Below, one piece after another: positions 53,990-63,789 of a stretch of DNA of 64,000 bases. Source of the DNA: Pseudomonas viridiflava (GTDB taxonomy: Bacteria > Pseudomonadota > Gammaproteobacteria > Pseudomonadales > Pseudomonadaceae); assembly GCF_900583165.1 (NCBI RefSeq), contig NZ_UTKY01000024.1:1-64000 (forward strand), given 5' to 3'. The notes beneath the pieces were generated by a model. That model was not told where the DNA came from, ran no database searches, and saw nothing but the letters and a program-made list of their open reading frames with translations. Position 1 is the first letter of the stretch. The number at the start of each line of letters is the position of its first letter. A program made the position numbers and the translations under genes.

Positions 53990-55531
53990 TCATTGATCAC
54001 CCAACACTTCAATGAATTCTGCGCAGGGTAGTGGCTTTGCGAACAGGTACCCCTGCAGAAAATCCACGCCTTGAGAGGCCAGGTATTCGCACTGTTCTGG
54101 TGTTTCTACGCCTTCGGCGACGATGCCCAGGCCCAGCTTGCCGCAGAGTTCGATAATGCTGTCGAGAATATGCCTGGAGAGTGCATCAGCACCGACCATG
54201 GCGACAAAACTCTGATCGATCTTCAAGTAGTCCACATTGAAGTTACGCAAGTAACCCAAGCTTGAATGGCCGGTGCCAAAATCATCAATGGCGATCATCA
54301 CACCCAGTTCATGTAACGCGTCGAATAGCCGACGAGTGATGTCGGTGGGTACGATCAACTCACGCTCAGTCAGCTCCAACACCAGCACGACCTGGCCGGG
54401 CGCAAACGCGGCGAGAAAGTCGCGGCAGTCGTCCACCAGGTCCAGGTCCCGGCAATGCTGTGCGGTGATATTGACCCCAATATGAAACCCTGGCCTGAAA
54501 AGCGCCGCATGAGGCGCCAGCTGAGTGGCGACCTGGCGCAATAAGGCGCGGGTCATCGGCACGATCAGCCCGCTGTGCTCGGCAAGAGGAATAAACAGAT
54601 CTGGCCGCACCAAGCCTTCTTTTGGATGTTGCCAGCGCATCAGCACCTCGCAACCCGCCCAATCTTGCGTATCACCACGCACGACGGGTTGATAGTAGGC
54701 AATGAACTCATTGGCACCCAGTGCTCGCTGCAGTTCATGGGTTGGCGCTGAGGAACGCTTTTGCAGCCAATGGGCGAAGAGGCCTGCCAACAGACCAAAA
54801 AACATGACCAGGCTGAACAGTGCTGGATAGCGGTCCTGCATATACCGCCACACTTCACCAGCGGGCATGCCGGCATCGACGCTGTAGTGATAGCGTTGCG
54901 ACTCAAGGTGGTGATGAGCCACGGCAAACACCGGGGCTGTTGTGTTTTGCACCTGACCGTCGGCGGCCAACCAATTGGGACCCACTTGAAGCACCACGTT
55001 GGCGTATCGGCTGATTAGGCGCAAGGCATTGGTCAAGTGATAGCCGTCGACCGAGGCGAATACAGCCTTGTCGCCGTCAACCAGTCGATACACCAGCAAG
55101 GCTGTATCCGGGGTCACCGGGTTGCCTTTCATCAGCCATAGCCTGCCGTCGACATAGTCGTCCGGGTTGACGGGCGACTCATAGTCGCTGCCAAAGAGTG
55201 AGCTGCAATAGATGTTTTTCTGCCAGGACAAAGTCGTCGCGCGTACGAAGGGTCGCCGCGTGACCTGATCGCGCAGTGCCAACTGCACACTCGTATCGCA
55301 AGGTTGGCCCGCTAGGGGCAGCAAAGCCTTCGCGGCAAGGGCAGTGTTGTCGAGCATCAGGTCGAATTGGCGCACGGCTTCCTGCGCAGTCTGGGCCGTA
55401 CTTCGTTGCAGGGTGCGTTCCGCTTGCCAATGCAGGATAACCACGCCGACCGCGACCGGCAGTAACGCACAGAGCGAACTGATCAGGTAGCGAGTGGAGC
55501 GTTTTCGCGGACCATGGAGGGTCAGAGGCAT
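53990..55531 (-). CDS. c-di-GMP phosphodiesterase with CSS sensory domain (EAL)
   Basis: A 513-residue membrane protein. Transmembrane helix 1 (residues 15-35), periplasmic CSS-motif domain (40-235) with CSS at 109-111 and a second Cys at 78, helix 2 (about 236-256), then the cytoplasmic EAL domain (265-510). Catalytic signatures: EVLMRWQ (EVL in place of EAL), DDFGTGHSSLGYLRN, IVAEGVE and NITAQH. The acidic metal ligands look intact, so c-di-GMP hydrolysis is likely. The CSS Cys pair can sense periplasmic redox state. It lies divergently beside the fimbrial operon. Confidence 0.92.
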   Translation of the reverse strand: MPLTLHGPRKRSTRYLISSLCALLPVAVGVVILHWQAERTLQRSTAQTAQEAVRQFDLMLDNTALAAKALLPLAGQPCDTSVQLALRDQVTRRPFVRATTLSWQKNIYCSSLFGSDYESPVNPDDYVDGRLWLMKGNPVTPDTALLVYRLVDGDKAVFASVDGYHLTNALRLISRYANVVLQVGPNWLAADGQVQNTTAPVFAVAHHHLESQRYHYSVDAGMPAGEVWRYMQDRYPALFSLVMFFGLLAGLFAHWLQKRSSAPTHELQRALGANEFIAYYQPVVRGDTQDWAGCEVLMRWQHPKEGLVRPDLFIPLAEHSGLIVPMTRALLRQVATQLAPHAALFRPGFHIGVNITAQHCRDLDLVDDCRDFLAAFAPGQVVLVLELTERELIVPTDITRRLFDALHELGVMIAIDDFGTGHSSLGYLRNFNVDYLKIDQSFVAMVGADALSRHILDSIIELCGKLGLGIVAEGVETPEQCEYLASQGVDFLQGYLFAKPLPCAEFIEVLGDQ

Positions 55532-55683
55532 ATAGGAAGCGGCCTGTGGCAGAGGGCAGGGTGATTCGATGATAAAGGGATGGACCGAAATAAGCTCGCC
55601 CTACCTAACCGTTTGGTCAGTAGGCGTCTGCGCAGGGCTGCCCTAGAATCGAGCTGTCAATTTCGCTTCAAGGCGCAACGGTC

Positions 55684-56232
55684 ATGAACAGCAAATGGTT
55701 GGCGATAGTCGTTTTCATAATCCCGGGCCCTGTCTTTTCGGCTGATGGCACTATTACTATCAGTGGGGCCATTGAAGGCAGCACCTGCACCATAACCGGC
55801 GGTGCAGGCCCTGCGCCGGGAAGTGCCGCTGATTTCGCAGTAACGCTGGACAAAGTCCAGGCTTCTTCCCTGGCAGCAGAGGGGCAGACGGCCGCCGGCA
55901 AGCCCTTCTTCATCCACAACGGTGGAACAGCCTGCGCCGCATCTTCGGTTGCGGTGCTATTTGAACCCGGCAGCCCTTCGATCAACCCGAGCACGGGCAA
56001 CCTGCGCAACACCGCTCCCACCTCCGCCGCGACAAATGTCGAAGTGCAAATCGTTGACGCGAGCACCAACAGGCCGATTGATCTTCGATTGGGCACCAGC
56101 TCCACGGCGCTGCCGGTACCTACGGGTAGCACAGTGACCCTGCCGTTCCTCGCACAATACGTTGCTACAGGCGGCACGGCTGGGTCGGGGGCTTTTCAAA
56201 CGAGTGTCCTGTACTCCGTGACATTCCCCTGA
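55684..56232 (+). CDS. Fimbrial major subunit-like protein
   Basis: A 182-residue secreted pilin-like protein. Signal peptide to VFSA, then DGTITISGAIEGSTCTI. Two Cys (GSTCTI and GTACAAS) can form the pilin disulfide, and the C-terminal SGAFQTSVLYSVTFP has the alternating hydrophobic pattern recognised by chaperones (penultimate aromatic/hydrophobic). First gene of a chaperone-usher operon. SD is not obvious; ATG at 55684. Confidence 0.85.
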   Translation: MNSKWLAIVVFIIPGPVFSADGTITISGAIEGSTCTITGGAGPAPGSAADFAVTLDKVQASSLAAEGQTAAGKPFFIHNGGTACAASSVAVLFEPGSPSINPSTGNLRNTAPTSAATNVEVQIVDASTNRPIDLRLGTSSTALPVPTGSTVTLPFLAQYVATGGTAGSGAFQTSVLYSVTFP

Positions 56233-56256
56233 ACCACGTGTGGACAGGAGAACATC

Positions 56257-57048
56257 ATGGCGTCGCCACCCTACAGAGCCCCCCGATACCTGGCGATAGC
56301 CCTGGTCCTCCTGTTCGTCCTTGGAGAACCGATTGCCTGGGCGGGTATCATTATCACCGGTACTCGCCACGTTTACCCCGAGGCTCGCCGGGAAATTACC
56401 ATCCAGGTCACCAACGACGATACACAGGCGCCGCGTTTGGTCCAGGCGTGGATTGACCGCGGCGAGCCACATAGCGGGCCTGAATCCAGTGACGTACCGT
56501 TTAGCCTGTCACCGCCGGTGTTTCGCGTGGAGGGCGGCATGGGGCAGGCCATCCGGCTGGTGTACACGCGCGAGCCGTTGCCCGCCGATCGCGAGTCGAT
56601 GTTCTGGCTCAATGTATTGGAAGTGCCCCCCAAGGTCAGCCCGCCTGACGCCGCACTCGACGAGCCAGCCGTGAATTACCTGCGTTTTGCCTTCCGCATA
56701 CGCACCAAGGTTTTTTTTCGTCCGGCGCAGCTGGCCGGTTCGCCCGAGGAGGCGACAACGCAGTTGGACTGGCATCTGCGTCATCGGGCGAATGGCGCTC
56801 AACTGGTGGTGAGCAACCCCTCGGCCTATCACGTGACACTCAATGAGGTCGCCTTGGCCATGGGCCCTCAGGCCGACGCGCAATTGCTGCGCAGTGAAAG
56901 CGGCATGGTGGCACCTGGCGGCACCCTGAGCCTGTCACTGCCTCACAGCCAGGCGTTGAACATCCCAGCGGATGCGCAAGTGCAATTCAGCACCATCAAC
57001 GATTATGGAGCCTTATCGACGCCCCAGCGTGCGGCGCTGCGGTTTTGA
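56257..57048 (+). CDS. Fimbrial periplasmic chaperone
   Basis: A 263-residue PapD-like chaperone. N-terminal signal helix, then GIIITGTRHVYPEARREITIQVTNDDTQAPRLVQAWID (F1 strand), SDVPFSLSPPVFRVEGGMGQAIRLVYTREPLPADRESMFWLNVLEVPP (family signature) and a C-terminal domain. Arg8-type residue at the start of the F1 strand is present. Follows the pilin by 24 bp and precedes the usher by three. Confidence 0.9.
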   Translation: MASPPYRAPRYLAIALVLLFVLGEPIAWAGIIITGTRHVYPEARREITIQVTNDDTQAPRLVQAWIDRGEPHSGPESSDVPFSLSPPVFRVEGGMGQAIRLVYTREPLPADRESMFWLNVLEVPPKVSPPDAALDEPAVNYLRFAFRIRTKVFFRPAQLAGSPEEATTQLDWHLRHRANGAQLVVSNPSAYHVTLNEVALAMGPQADAQLLRSESGMVAPGGTLSLSLPHSQALNIPADAQVQFSTINDYGALSTPQRAALRF

Positions 57049-57051
57049 GAA

Positions 57052-59601
57052 ATGAACGGGCGAAGGCTATGCGCGGGGCTGTGCAGCGCCATCCTGGGAT
57101 TGGAAGAAGGCGCGTCCCAGACCTTTGACCTGCAGGCCTTCAGCAGTCAGGTGACACCCACGGTGGACATATCACGATTTGATAGCGCCAACGTCATGGT
57201 GCCTGGCAGCTATGCCGTGGATATCGTGGTTAATGGTATGCGCCTGGGGCGCCGGATTATCGAGTTCAAACGCGTTGAAGGCTTCAACGATACACAGCCC
57301 TGTGTCGACGAAAAAGTCTTGGCATGGCTGCCCATCGCACCCCATGCACTGACCCCGGCCGCGCGTGACCCGCAGTGCACAACGCTGGAGCAATGGCTGC
57401 CGTTGGCCTCCGCTGGGATGAACATCAGTACCCTGCAATGGACGGTTAGCCTGCCCCAGGCCTACCTCAAGCAGGTTGCAAGGGGCACCGTTGACCCCAT
57501 TAATTGGGACGACGGCATTGATGCAGCGTTGATGACCTACACCTTCAGCGCTTCGAACCGGCTTTCAGGCCGGGGTGAGGGCCGCCGCTATCTCGGCGTT
57601 GCCAGTGGCTTGAACATCGGCAGTTGGCGGTTGCGGCACCAAGGGTCGCAGTCATGGAGTTCCCATACCGGCCTGCAACGCTACCAAAATACGGCGACGT
57701 ATTTGCAACGCAGTATCATCCCCTGGCAAACGCAATTGACCCTGGGCGACAGCTTTTCCAGCGGGAACCTGTTGGAAGGCATACGCCTGCGTGGCATCGG
57801 CCTGGCGACCGATGAGCGAATGCCGGCGCAATCCCGGCAAGGCTATGCTCCACAAGTGCGCGGTGTCGCCGACAGCAACGCCACCGTGACCATTCGCCAG
57901 AACGGCTACACCCTTTATGAAACCACGGTGGCGCCTGGGCCTTTTGTCATCGACGACCTTTACCCGACAGGGTACGGCGGCGATTTGACCGTCAGCGTGA
58001 CGGAGGTTGACGGGCGCCGAAACACCTTCGTGGTGCCCTGGTCAGTGGCGCCGCAATTACTGCGCACCGGCACGCATCGATACAGCCTCAATGTGGGCCG
58101 TGCCCGCCAGTATCGACGCACTCGCGAAGGTCCATTGGTGTGGCAAGGCACCCTGGCGCAGGGTGTAAGCAATCACCTGACGCTCTACGGCGGCAGCTCG
58201 CTGACTCAGGGGCACACGTTGGGCAAACTGGGCTTTGCCCTGGGTACACCGCTTGGCGCGTTTTCCCTTGACCGCAGCGAGTCGCGCACCCGGCTGCCTG
58301 GGCAGGGGGTCGTCAGCGGGCATAGCCTGGGGTTGGGGTTCAGCAAAAACCTGCCAGTCAGCGGAACCTATTTCGCGCTGGGCGCTTACCGCTTTTCTTC
58401 CGAGGGCTACCGAGGCATTCACGATGCCGTGAACCACTACGGCCTGGCGGATGTACCTCGCCAGAAAAATCGTATCGACTTCACCCTCAATCAAAGGCTG
58501 GGCGAGGGCACCCTGAGTCTGTTTGGCAGTTCTGTCGACTATTGGCGGCGACAACACGGCCGCCAGACCTCGTTCACCCTCAGCTATGGTGCCCATTGGC
58601 GCAAGCTCGCCTGGAACCTCTCGGCCCAACGATCGCGTGTTGAAGATACCCGCATCACGTTGTCAGACAGCGAGCGCAATGAGGCGGCTTACTGGGGCCG
58701 ATCCGGACTGCCAGGGCGCCTCGATAATCGTGTGCTACTCACGTTGAGCATGCCGCTCGGTGCTGCGCTGCGTTCTCCCAGCGTCTATACATCGCTTTCG
58801 CGCGACCGTGGAACTCATCGAGGCAGTCAGCAGCAGGTTGGTGTCAGCGGACTACTGGGTGAGGAAGGCGCTGTCAGCTACGGTATTTCCAGCAGTCGCT
58901 ATCGTTCGGAACACCAAACGGACAATACGCTGAATGCTTATGCCGGGATGCGCACCGGCATCGCGAATCTGCGTGCCGGTTATGGGCGCGCGCCCGGCAG
59001 TTCCCAGCTGTCCTTCAATGCCGACGGTAGCCTGATCGTACATGGCGGGGGGATGACCTTATCGCAGCCTCTCGGGGAGGCTTCCGTCGTGGTGCAGGCA
59101 CCGGGCGCGGAGGGCGCGCAGTTGGCCAGCGGCGTGCGGATCAACCGCAAAGGCTATGCCGTGGTGCCGTCGCTGCGGGCGTTCCAGAATAACGTGGTAA
59201 CGCTCGACCCACAGGGCATGGCCATGGACGTGGAGCTGGGTGAGTCATCCCGAAACGTGGTGCCGACGCTGGGTGCTGTCTCTCGGGTCGCGTTCACCAC
59301 CCTCAGCGGGCGCGCCGTGGTGCTCAAGGCCAGACACGAGAGTGGCAGGCCGTTGCCATTTGCCGCCCAGGTGTTTGATGAGCACGGGCGCGAAGTAGGG
59401 GTGGTCGGCCAGGCCAGCAAGGCGTTCGTGCGGGGGATCGGCGAGCAGGGACGCTTGACCGTTCAGTGGAGTGAAGGGGCGGGAGGGCGATGCTTCATCG
59501 ACTACCGGCTGCCACCGAGACCCGTCGATCAACGCCAGTCCCGTGCAGACCTGGTGCAGGGTCGCTGTGCCAGCACCCCGTCAAAGGATGACAGCCAATG
59601 A
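57052..59601 (+). CDS. Outer-membrane fimbrial usher
   Basis: An 849-residue FimD-like usher that assembles and secretes subunits. The N-terminal domain begins FDLQAFSSQVTPTVDISRFDSANVMVPGSYAVDIVVNG; the central barrel includes LGDSFSSGNLLEGIRLRGIGLATDERMPAQSRQGYAPQVRG and the plug-like NGYTLYETTVAPGPFVIDDLYPTGYGGDLTV; the C-terminal end has FAAQVFDEHGREVGVVGQASKAFVRGI. All usual domains are present and the length is normal. N-terminus is short, so the signal peptide (MNGRRLCAGLCSAILGLEEGAS) looks atypical. Confidence 0.93.
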   Translation: MNGRRLCAGLCSAILGLEEGASQTFDLQAFSSQVTPTVDISRFDSANVMVPGSYAVDIVVNGMRLGRRIIEFKRVEGFNDTQPCVDEKVLAWLPIAPHALTPAARDPQCTTLEQWLPLASAGMNISTLQWTVSLPQAYLKQVARGTVDPINWDDGIDAALMTYTFSASNRLSGRGEGRRYLGVASGLNIGSWRLRHQGSQSWSSHTGLQRYQNTATYLQRSIIPWQTQLTLGDSFSSGNLLEGIRLRGIGLATDERMPAQSRQGYAPQVRGVADSNATVTIRQNGYTLYETTVAPGPFVIDDLYPTGYGGDLTVSVTEVDGRRNTFVVPWSVAPQLLRTGTHRYSLNVGRARQYRRTREGPLVWQGTLAQGVSNHLTLYGGSSLTQGHTLGKLGFALGTPLGAFSLDRSESRTRLPGQGVVSGHSLGLGFSKNLPVSGTYFALGAYRFSSEGYRGIHDAVNHYGLADVPRQKNRIDFTLNQRLGEGTLSLFGSSVDYWRRQHGRQTSFTLSYGAHWRKLAWNLSAQRSRVEDTRITLSDSERNEAAYWGRSGLPGRLDNRVLLTLSMPLGAALRSPSVYTSLSRDRGTHRGSQQQVGVSGLLGEEGAVSYGISSSRYRSEHQTDNTLNAYAGMRTGIANLRAGYGRAPGSSQLSFNADGSLIVHGGGMTLSQPLGEASVVVQAPGAEGAQLASGVRINRKGYAVVPSLRAFQNNVVTLDPQGMAMDVELGESSRNVVPTLGAVSRVAFTTLSGRAVVLKARHESGRPLPFAAQVFDEHGREVGVVGQASKAFVRGIGEQGRLTVQWSEGAGGRCFIDYRLPPRPVDQRQSRADLVQGRCASTPSKDDSQ

Positions 59602-60620
59602 TGATTCGTGACCTGGGCCTCTGGGCATTTAGCCTGGCACTGCTGTTCCCTGCGCACTTCGCGTGGGGCAACGCCAACTGCACGCCTGAACCGCCGACGG
59701 TGGTGGCAATCCCGATGCTGGAAGTGCCCGTCAATCCGATACCCGGGCAGGTGATGGGCGACCCGAACGGCTACGCGTTTGGCTTGCCGCATGCCCTGCG
59801 GTGCACCTACAGCGGCCTGGTGATCGGTTACTACACCGAGATGAGCCTGGCGCGGGATTTCGTCTCAGCCAATCTCACCGTCAACCACTTTGGGCTGCGT
59901 ATCCCCGTGTATCGAACGGGTGTATTAGGGGTTGGCGTTGGCCTAGTTGCCCAGGATGAAGGGGATTGGATGCCCGTGGGTACCGGCACGACCATCCTGC
60001 GCGGGCCTATTTACCCTCCTTATCCTTCATGGGGTATGCGAGGGCGCCTGTTTTTCTTCGTTACTGGGCCAATCGTGGGCGGTGCACTGATGCCGCGTAC
60101 CCTCGCCAGTCTAAAGCTCTATACAGACCACAATCCGCACTTGATCAACCTCGGTATGGCCGTGGTAAATCCGCCAAGGCCACCCACCTGTTCAGTGTTC
60201 ACACCGACGGTAACCTTGGGCCTGGGCACCGTCACAAGCCGCGAGTTCGGCGGAGTAGGCAGCGGCGCGGGTACGGCAGACACGACTATCGAACTGCTTT
60301 GTGCTGGAGGGACCGGCGCTCAGGCGCAGGTATGGGTGACGCTGACCGACCAGACACAGCCGGGTAACCTCAGCAATCAACTGTCGCTTACGACGACCTC
60401 GACCGCGCGCGGCGTTGCTCTGCAACTGCTGTTTAACGGAACACCCATCAGCTATGGCGCCGATGCCAATACCGTCGGCAATTTCAACCAGTGGCTGGCA
60501 GGCAGTACCGACAATGGGACTTTTCGGATACCGCTCACTGCGCGCTATATCCAGACGGCAACGACGATCACCCCCGGCACGGCGAACGGCATTGCCACAT
60601 TCACCTTGAGTTATCAATGA
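59598..60620 (+). CDS. Fimbrial tip or minor adhesin-like protein
   Basis: A 340-residue secreted protein starting at ATG 59598, overlapping the usher stop (ATGA). Signal peptide MMIRDLGLWAFSLALLFPAHFAWG. Pilin-like C-terminal half: VLGLGTVTSREFGGVGSGAGTADTTIELLC and TFRIPLTARYIQTATTITPGTANGIATFTLSYQ with typical beta strands; N-terminal 170 residues have two or more Cys pairs (NANCTPEPP, RCTYSG) and could be a receptor-binding domain. Position after the usher fits a tip adhesin. Confidence 0.8.
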   Translation: MMIRDLGLWAFSLALLFPAHFAWGNANCTPEPPTVVAIPMLEVPVNPIPGQVMGDPNGYAFGLPHALRCTYSGLVIGYYTEMSLARDFVSANLTVNHFGLRIPVYRTGVLGVGVGLVAQDEGDWMPVGTGTTILRGPIYPPYPSWGMRGRLFFFVTGPIVGGALMPRTLASLKLYTDHNPHLINLGMAVVNPPRPPTCSVFTPTVTLGLGTVTSREFGGVGSGAGTADTTIELLCAGGTGAQAQVWVTLTDQTQPGNLSNQLSLTTTSTARGVALQLLFNGTPISYGADANTVGNFNQWLAGSTDNGTFRIPLTARYIQTATTITPGTANGIATFTLSYQ

Positions 60621-61369
60621 ACCGTTGCTGCTGCCTTTTGCTTGCCTGTATGGCCTCTATGGCATGGGGCGAGATCGTTATTGACCGTACCCGTCTTGTC
60701 TACCCGGCGGCGCAACGCGAGGTGACGGTGCACCTCACCAACCGCGCACTCGAGCCGCGGTTGGTGCAAGTATGGATGGATGCGGGGGATGCGCAGGCCC
60801 GGCCGGAATTTATTGACGTACCCTTCAGCGTGACGCCGCCGATCGTGCGCATGGAGCCAAACCAACGCGTGTCCTTGCGGGTGTTTTTTCATCCCAGCCA
60901 AGCGCTGGGCGTGGCAAGCGATCATGAGTCGGTGTATTGGCTGAATGTGCTGGGCATCGCACCCGCACAAACCGAAGGCACAACAGGGGCAACGGTACAG
61001 TTTGCATTTCGCAGCCGTATCAAAGTATTCCTGCGCCCTGTGGGGCTGGAAGGCAGCGCAGGCCAGGCACCCAGCACGTTGCAATGGCGACTGATCGAAA
61101 CCTCCGAGGAGGGGCTGCTGGTGCATAACCCCAGTGCCTTTCACGTGAGTTTGTCCCGGGTCGAACTGCAGCGTGGTGAGGTTATCCGCTTTAGCGAAGC
61201 GCCGCCGATGCTTGCCCCATCGGCGACAATGCGGCTGTCATTGAGCGCTGCCGAGCGCCGCCCAGGTAGGGGGGTTGAGGTACGGTTCACGAGCCTGGAC
61301 GACTATGGCGTACCTAGGCACCACACAGCGTCCCCCGTCATAAACCCCTTGCGCGGGCGAGGGTATTAG
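60617..61369 (+). CDS. Second fimbrial periplasmic chaperone
   Basis: A 250-residue PapD-like chaperone, ATG overlapping the previous stop (ATGA). Signal peptide MNRCCCLLLACMASMAWG has three Cys in a row, unusual. GEIVIDRTRLVYPAAQREVTVHLTNRALEPRLVQVWMD and IDVPFSVTPPIVRMEPNQRVSLRVFF are the chaperone core. Closely similar in order and motifs to the chaperone at 56257, a likely duplication; this one probably serves the tip protein next to it. Confidence 0.88.
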   Translation: MNRCCCLLLACMASMAWGEIVIDRTRLVYPAAQREVTVHLTNRALEPRLVQVWMDAGDAQARPEFIDVPFSVTPPIVRMEPNQRVSLRVFFHPSQALGVASDHESVYWLNVLGIAPAQTEGTTGATVQFAFRSRIKVFLRPVGLEGSAGQAPSTLQWRLIETSEEGLLVHNPSAFHVSLSRVELQRGEVIRFSEAPPMLAPSATMRLSLSAAERRPGRGVEVRFTSLDDYGVPRHHTASPVINPLRGRGY

Positions 61370-61482
61370 GGATTTGATAAGACTTCGGACAAATCGGGTT
61401 ACGCTGTGTAGAATCGATTTACGCATACAAGAATACGGACTTGCGCTCACGCAAGCCTACGCCGTCAGAGACTGATGTAACC

Positions 61483-61587
61483 ATGAAGCTACTCGGCTCC
61501 CCCCTCATCTTTGGTGACTTTCTCGCCCGCAGCGTACGAGGCCTCTCTTGCGCGCCACCCTGCATGCTCATCCTTGCCCGCAATTGA
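61483..61587 (+). other. Short open frame before hpd (34 residues), uncertain
   Basis: ATG at 61483 encodes MKLLGSPLIFGDFLARSVRGL...ILARN, stop at 61585-61587, 35 bp before hpd. No good ribosome-binding site (only GAG) precedes it. Could be a leader peptide or chance. The rest of the 61370-61622 gap shows nothing recognisable. Confidence 0.2.
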
Positions 61588-61622
61588 CACGCTGTTTATG
61601 ACAAGAATGATGAGGTGCCACC

Positions 61623-62699
61623 ATGGCAGATCTATACGAAAACCCAATGGGCCTGATGGGCTTTGAATTTATCGAATTGGCCTCGCCGACGCCGGGTACC
61701 CTGGAGCCGATCTTCGAGATCATGGGCTTCACCCAAGTCGCGACCCACCGCTCCAAGAATGTTCACCTGTACCGCCAGGGCGAGATCAATCTGATCCTCA
61801 ACAACGAGCCCAACAGCCTCGCCTCATACTTTGCGGCTGAACATGGCCCCTCGGTGTGTGGCATGGCATTCCGCGTCAAGGACTCGCAACAAGCCTACAA
61901 CCGTGCGTTGGAACTGGGCGCTCAGCCGATCCATATCGAAACCGGCCCGATGGAACTGAACCTGCCGGCCATCAAGGGCATCGGCGGTGCGCCGTTGTAC
62001 CTGATCGATCGATTTGGCGAAGGCAGCTCGATCTATGACATTGATTTCGTCTTTATCGAAGGGGTGGACCGCAACCCCCAAGGTGCCGGCCTCAAAGTGA
62101 TCGACCACCTGACTCATAACGTCTACCGCGGGCGTATGGCGTATTGGGCAAACTTCTACGAGAAGCTGTTCAACTTCCGTGAGGCGCGCTACTTCGACAT
62201 CAAGGGCGAGTACACCGGCCTGACCTCCAAGGCCATGAGCGCGCCGGACGGCATGATCCGCATCCCGCTCAACGAAGAGTCGTCCAAGGGCGCCGGCCAG
62301 ATCGAAGAGTTCCTGATGCAGTTCAATGGCGAGGGCATTCAACACGTAGCGTTCCTCACTGATGACCTGGTCAAGACCTGGGACGCGTTGAAGAAGATCG
62401 GCATGCGCTTCATGACCGCGCCGCCAGACACCTACTACGAGATGCTCGAAGGTCGCCTGCCAAACCACGGCGAGCCGGTGGACCAGCTGCAAGCGCGGGG
62501 GATTTTGCTCGATGGCTCGTCGATTGAAGGCGACAAGCGCCTGCTGCTGCAGATCTTCTCGGAAACCCTGATGGGCCCGGTATTCTTCGAGTTCATCCAG
62601 CGTAAAGGCGATGATGGCTTCGGTGAGGGCAACTTCAAGGCTTTGTTCGAGTCCATCGAGCGCGACCAGGTGCGTCGTGGTGTATTGACCACCGATTAA
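61623..62699 (+). CDS. hpd: 4-hydroxyphenylpyruvate dioxygenase
   Basis: A 358-residue iron dioxygenase turning 4-hydroxyphenylpyruvate into homogentisate in tyrosine breakdown. N-terminal [23 protein letters not shown]; iron ligands in [12 protein letters not shown] (first His), [12 protein letters not shown] (second His) and [21 protein letters not shown] (Glu). Length and sequence closely match Pseudomonas Hpd. Followed by a strong bidirectional terminator. Confidence 0.96.
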   Translation: MADLYENPMGLMGFEFIELASPTPGTLEPIFEIMGFTQVATHRSKNVHLYRQGEINLILNNEPNSLASYFAAEHGPSVCGMAFRVKDSQQAYNRALELGAQPIHIETGPMELNLPAIKGIGGAPLYLIDRFGEGSSIYDIDFVFIEGVDRNPQGAGLKVIDHLTHNVYRGRMAYWANFYEKLFNFREARYFDIKGEYTGLTSKAMSAPDGMIRIPLNEESSKGAGQIEEFLMQFNGEGIQHVAFLTDDLVKTWDALKKIGMRFMTAPPDTYYEMLEGRLPNHGEPVDQLQARGILLDGSSIEGDKRLLLQIFSETLMGPVFFEFIQRKGDDGFGEGNFKALFESIERDQVRRGVLTTD

Positions 62700-62703
62700 G
62701 TGT

Positions 62704-62741
62704 AAAAAAGCCCGGCAAAGGTTTACCCCAGCCGGGCTTTT
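62704..62741. terminator. Bidirectional terminator between hpd and rarD
   Basis: GCCCGGC / GCCGGGC 7-bp stem with A-run left and TTTTTATT right; serves hpd (plus) and rarD (minus). Confidence 0.85.
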
Positions 62742-62754
62742 TATTGCCTGGGCG

Positions 62755-63636
62755 TCAGGCTTTGCGCTGACGCACCAAGTGTTTGAACCCCTCGTACACC
62801 AGCACCATCACGGCAAGCCAGATCGGGATATAGGTCAGCCATTCGCCGCTCTTGATCCCTTCGCCCAGCAGCAGGGCCACACCCAGCAGCAGTACCGGCT
62901 CCACGTAGCTGAGCAGGCCAAACAGGCTGAAGGCCAGCAAGCGGCTGGCGATGATGTAGCTCACCAGCGCCGAAGCACTGATCAGCCCCAGCAAAGGAAT
63001 CAACGCATACAACTTGGGGTGGGCGTCCATCACGGCAAAACCCTGTTCGCCGCTTTGTACAAACCACCAGGCCACCGGGAGCATAAAGGCCATGTCCAGC
63101 CACAGCCCGCCGAGGTGGTCGGTCTTGAGGTATTTGCGCACGATGAAATAGACCGGGTAACCGATGATCACCACCAGCGTCGCCCACGAAAAGCCGCCTG
63201 CCTGGTACAACTCGTTAAGCACGCCAAGCCCGGCGAAGAACACCGCAATCTTCTGCAAATAAGACAGCTGCTCGCCCCACACCAGGCGACCGGTCAGCAC
63301 CATGGTCAGGGGTAACAGAAAATAGCCTACCGATACATCCAGGCTGCGCCCATTCAACGGCGCCCACATGAACAGCCACAACTGTACCCCCAACAGGGCG
63401 GAAGACAACACCACGCCGCCGATCAGCGCGGGCTTGGCCGCCAGGATGCGCAACAGTTCCCACACCCGTCGCCATTCGCCGCTGACGATCATGAACACCG
63501 TCATGCACGGCATGGTCAGCAGCATGCGCCAACCAAAAATTTCCAGGCCGCTCAGGGGCGTGAGCAATGATGTGAAGTAATACATCACCGCAAACAACGT
63601 CGAAGCCGCAACCGATAACACAACACCTTTAGACAC
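62755..63636 (-). CDS. rarD: RarD-type EamA-family transporter
   Basis: A 293-residue inner-membrane protein with ten helices and the two EamA repeats. MSKGVVLSVAASTLFAVMYYFTSLLTPLSGLEIFGWRML and SLDVSVGYFLLPLTMVLTGRLVWGEQL are the RarD signatures. RarD proteins are linked to chloramphenicol resistance in P. aeruginosa; natural substrate unknown. Start ATG at 63636. Confidence 0.92.
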   Translation of the reverse strand: MSKGVVLSVAASTLFAVMYYFTSLLTPLSGLEIFGWRMLLTMPCMTVFMIVSGEWRRVWELLRILAAKPALIGGVVLSSALLGVQLWLFMWAPLNGRSLDVSVGYFLLPLTMVLTGRLVWGEQLSYLQKIAVFFAGLGVLNELYQAGGFSWATLVVIIGYPVYFIVRKYLKTDHLGGLWLDMAFMLPVAWWFVQSGEQGFAVMDAHPKLYALIPLLGLISASALVSYIIASRLLAFSLFGLLSYVEPVLLLGVALLLGEGIKSGEWLTYIPIWLAVMVLVYEGFKHLVRQRKA

Positions 63637-63678
63637 GCTGTCCTCGCGAAAACCGATGGTTACAAAGAGGAGAGGATT

Positions 63679-63771
63679 ATGGTGCTTTTGGCTGAAAAGG
63701 TTGCGCTGTTTTGGGGCGTTTTGCGCGAAATATTCACGCTTTGCCCCGGTGTCGACCCAAATTTGTGGTGA
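63679..63771 (+). CDS. Possible small protein (30 residues) with strong ribosome-binding site
   Basis: ATG at 63679 follows GAGGAGAGG with close spacing and encodes MVLLAEKVALFWGVLREIFTLCPGVDPNLW. It lies in the 153-bp gap between rarD (divergent) and the partial aldo/keto reductase. Short and unsupported by family, so only a candidate. Confidence 0.25.
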   Translation: MVLLAEKVALFWGVLREIFTLCPGVDPNLW

Positions 63772-63789
63772 GCGCTTAGTCCAGAATGG

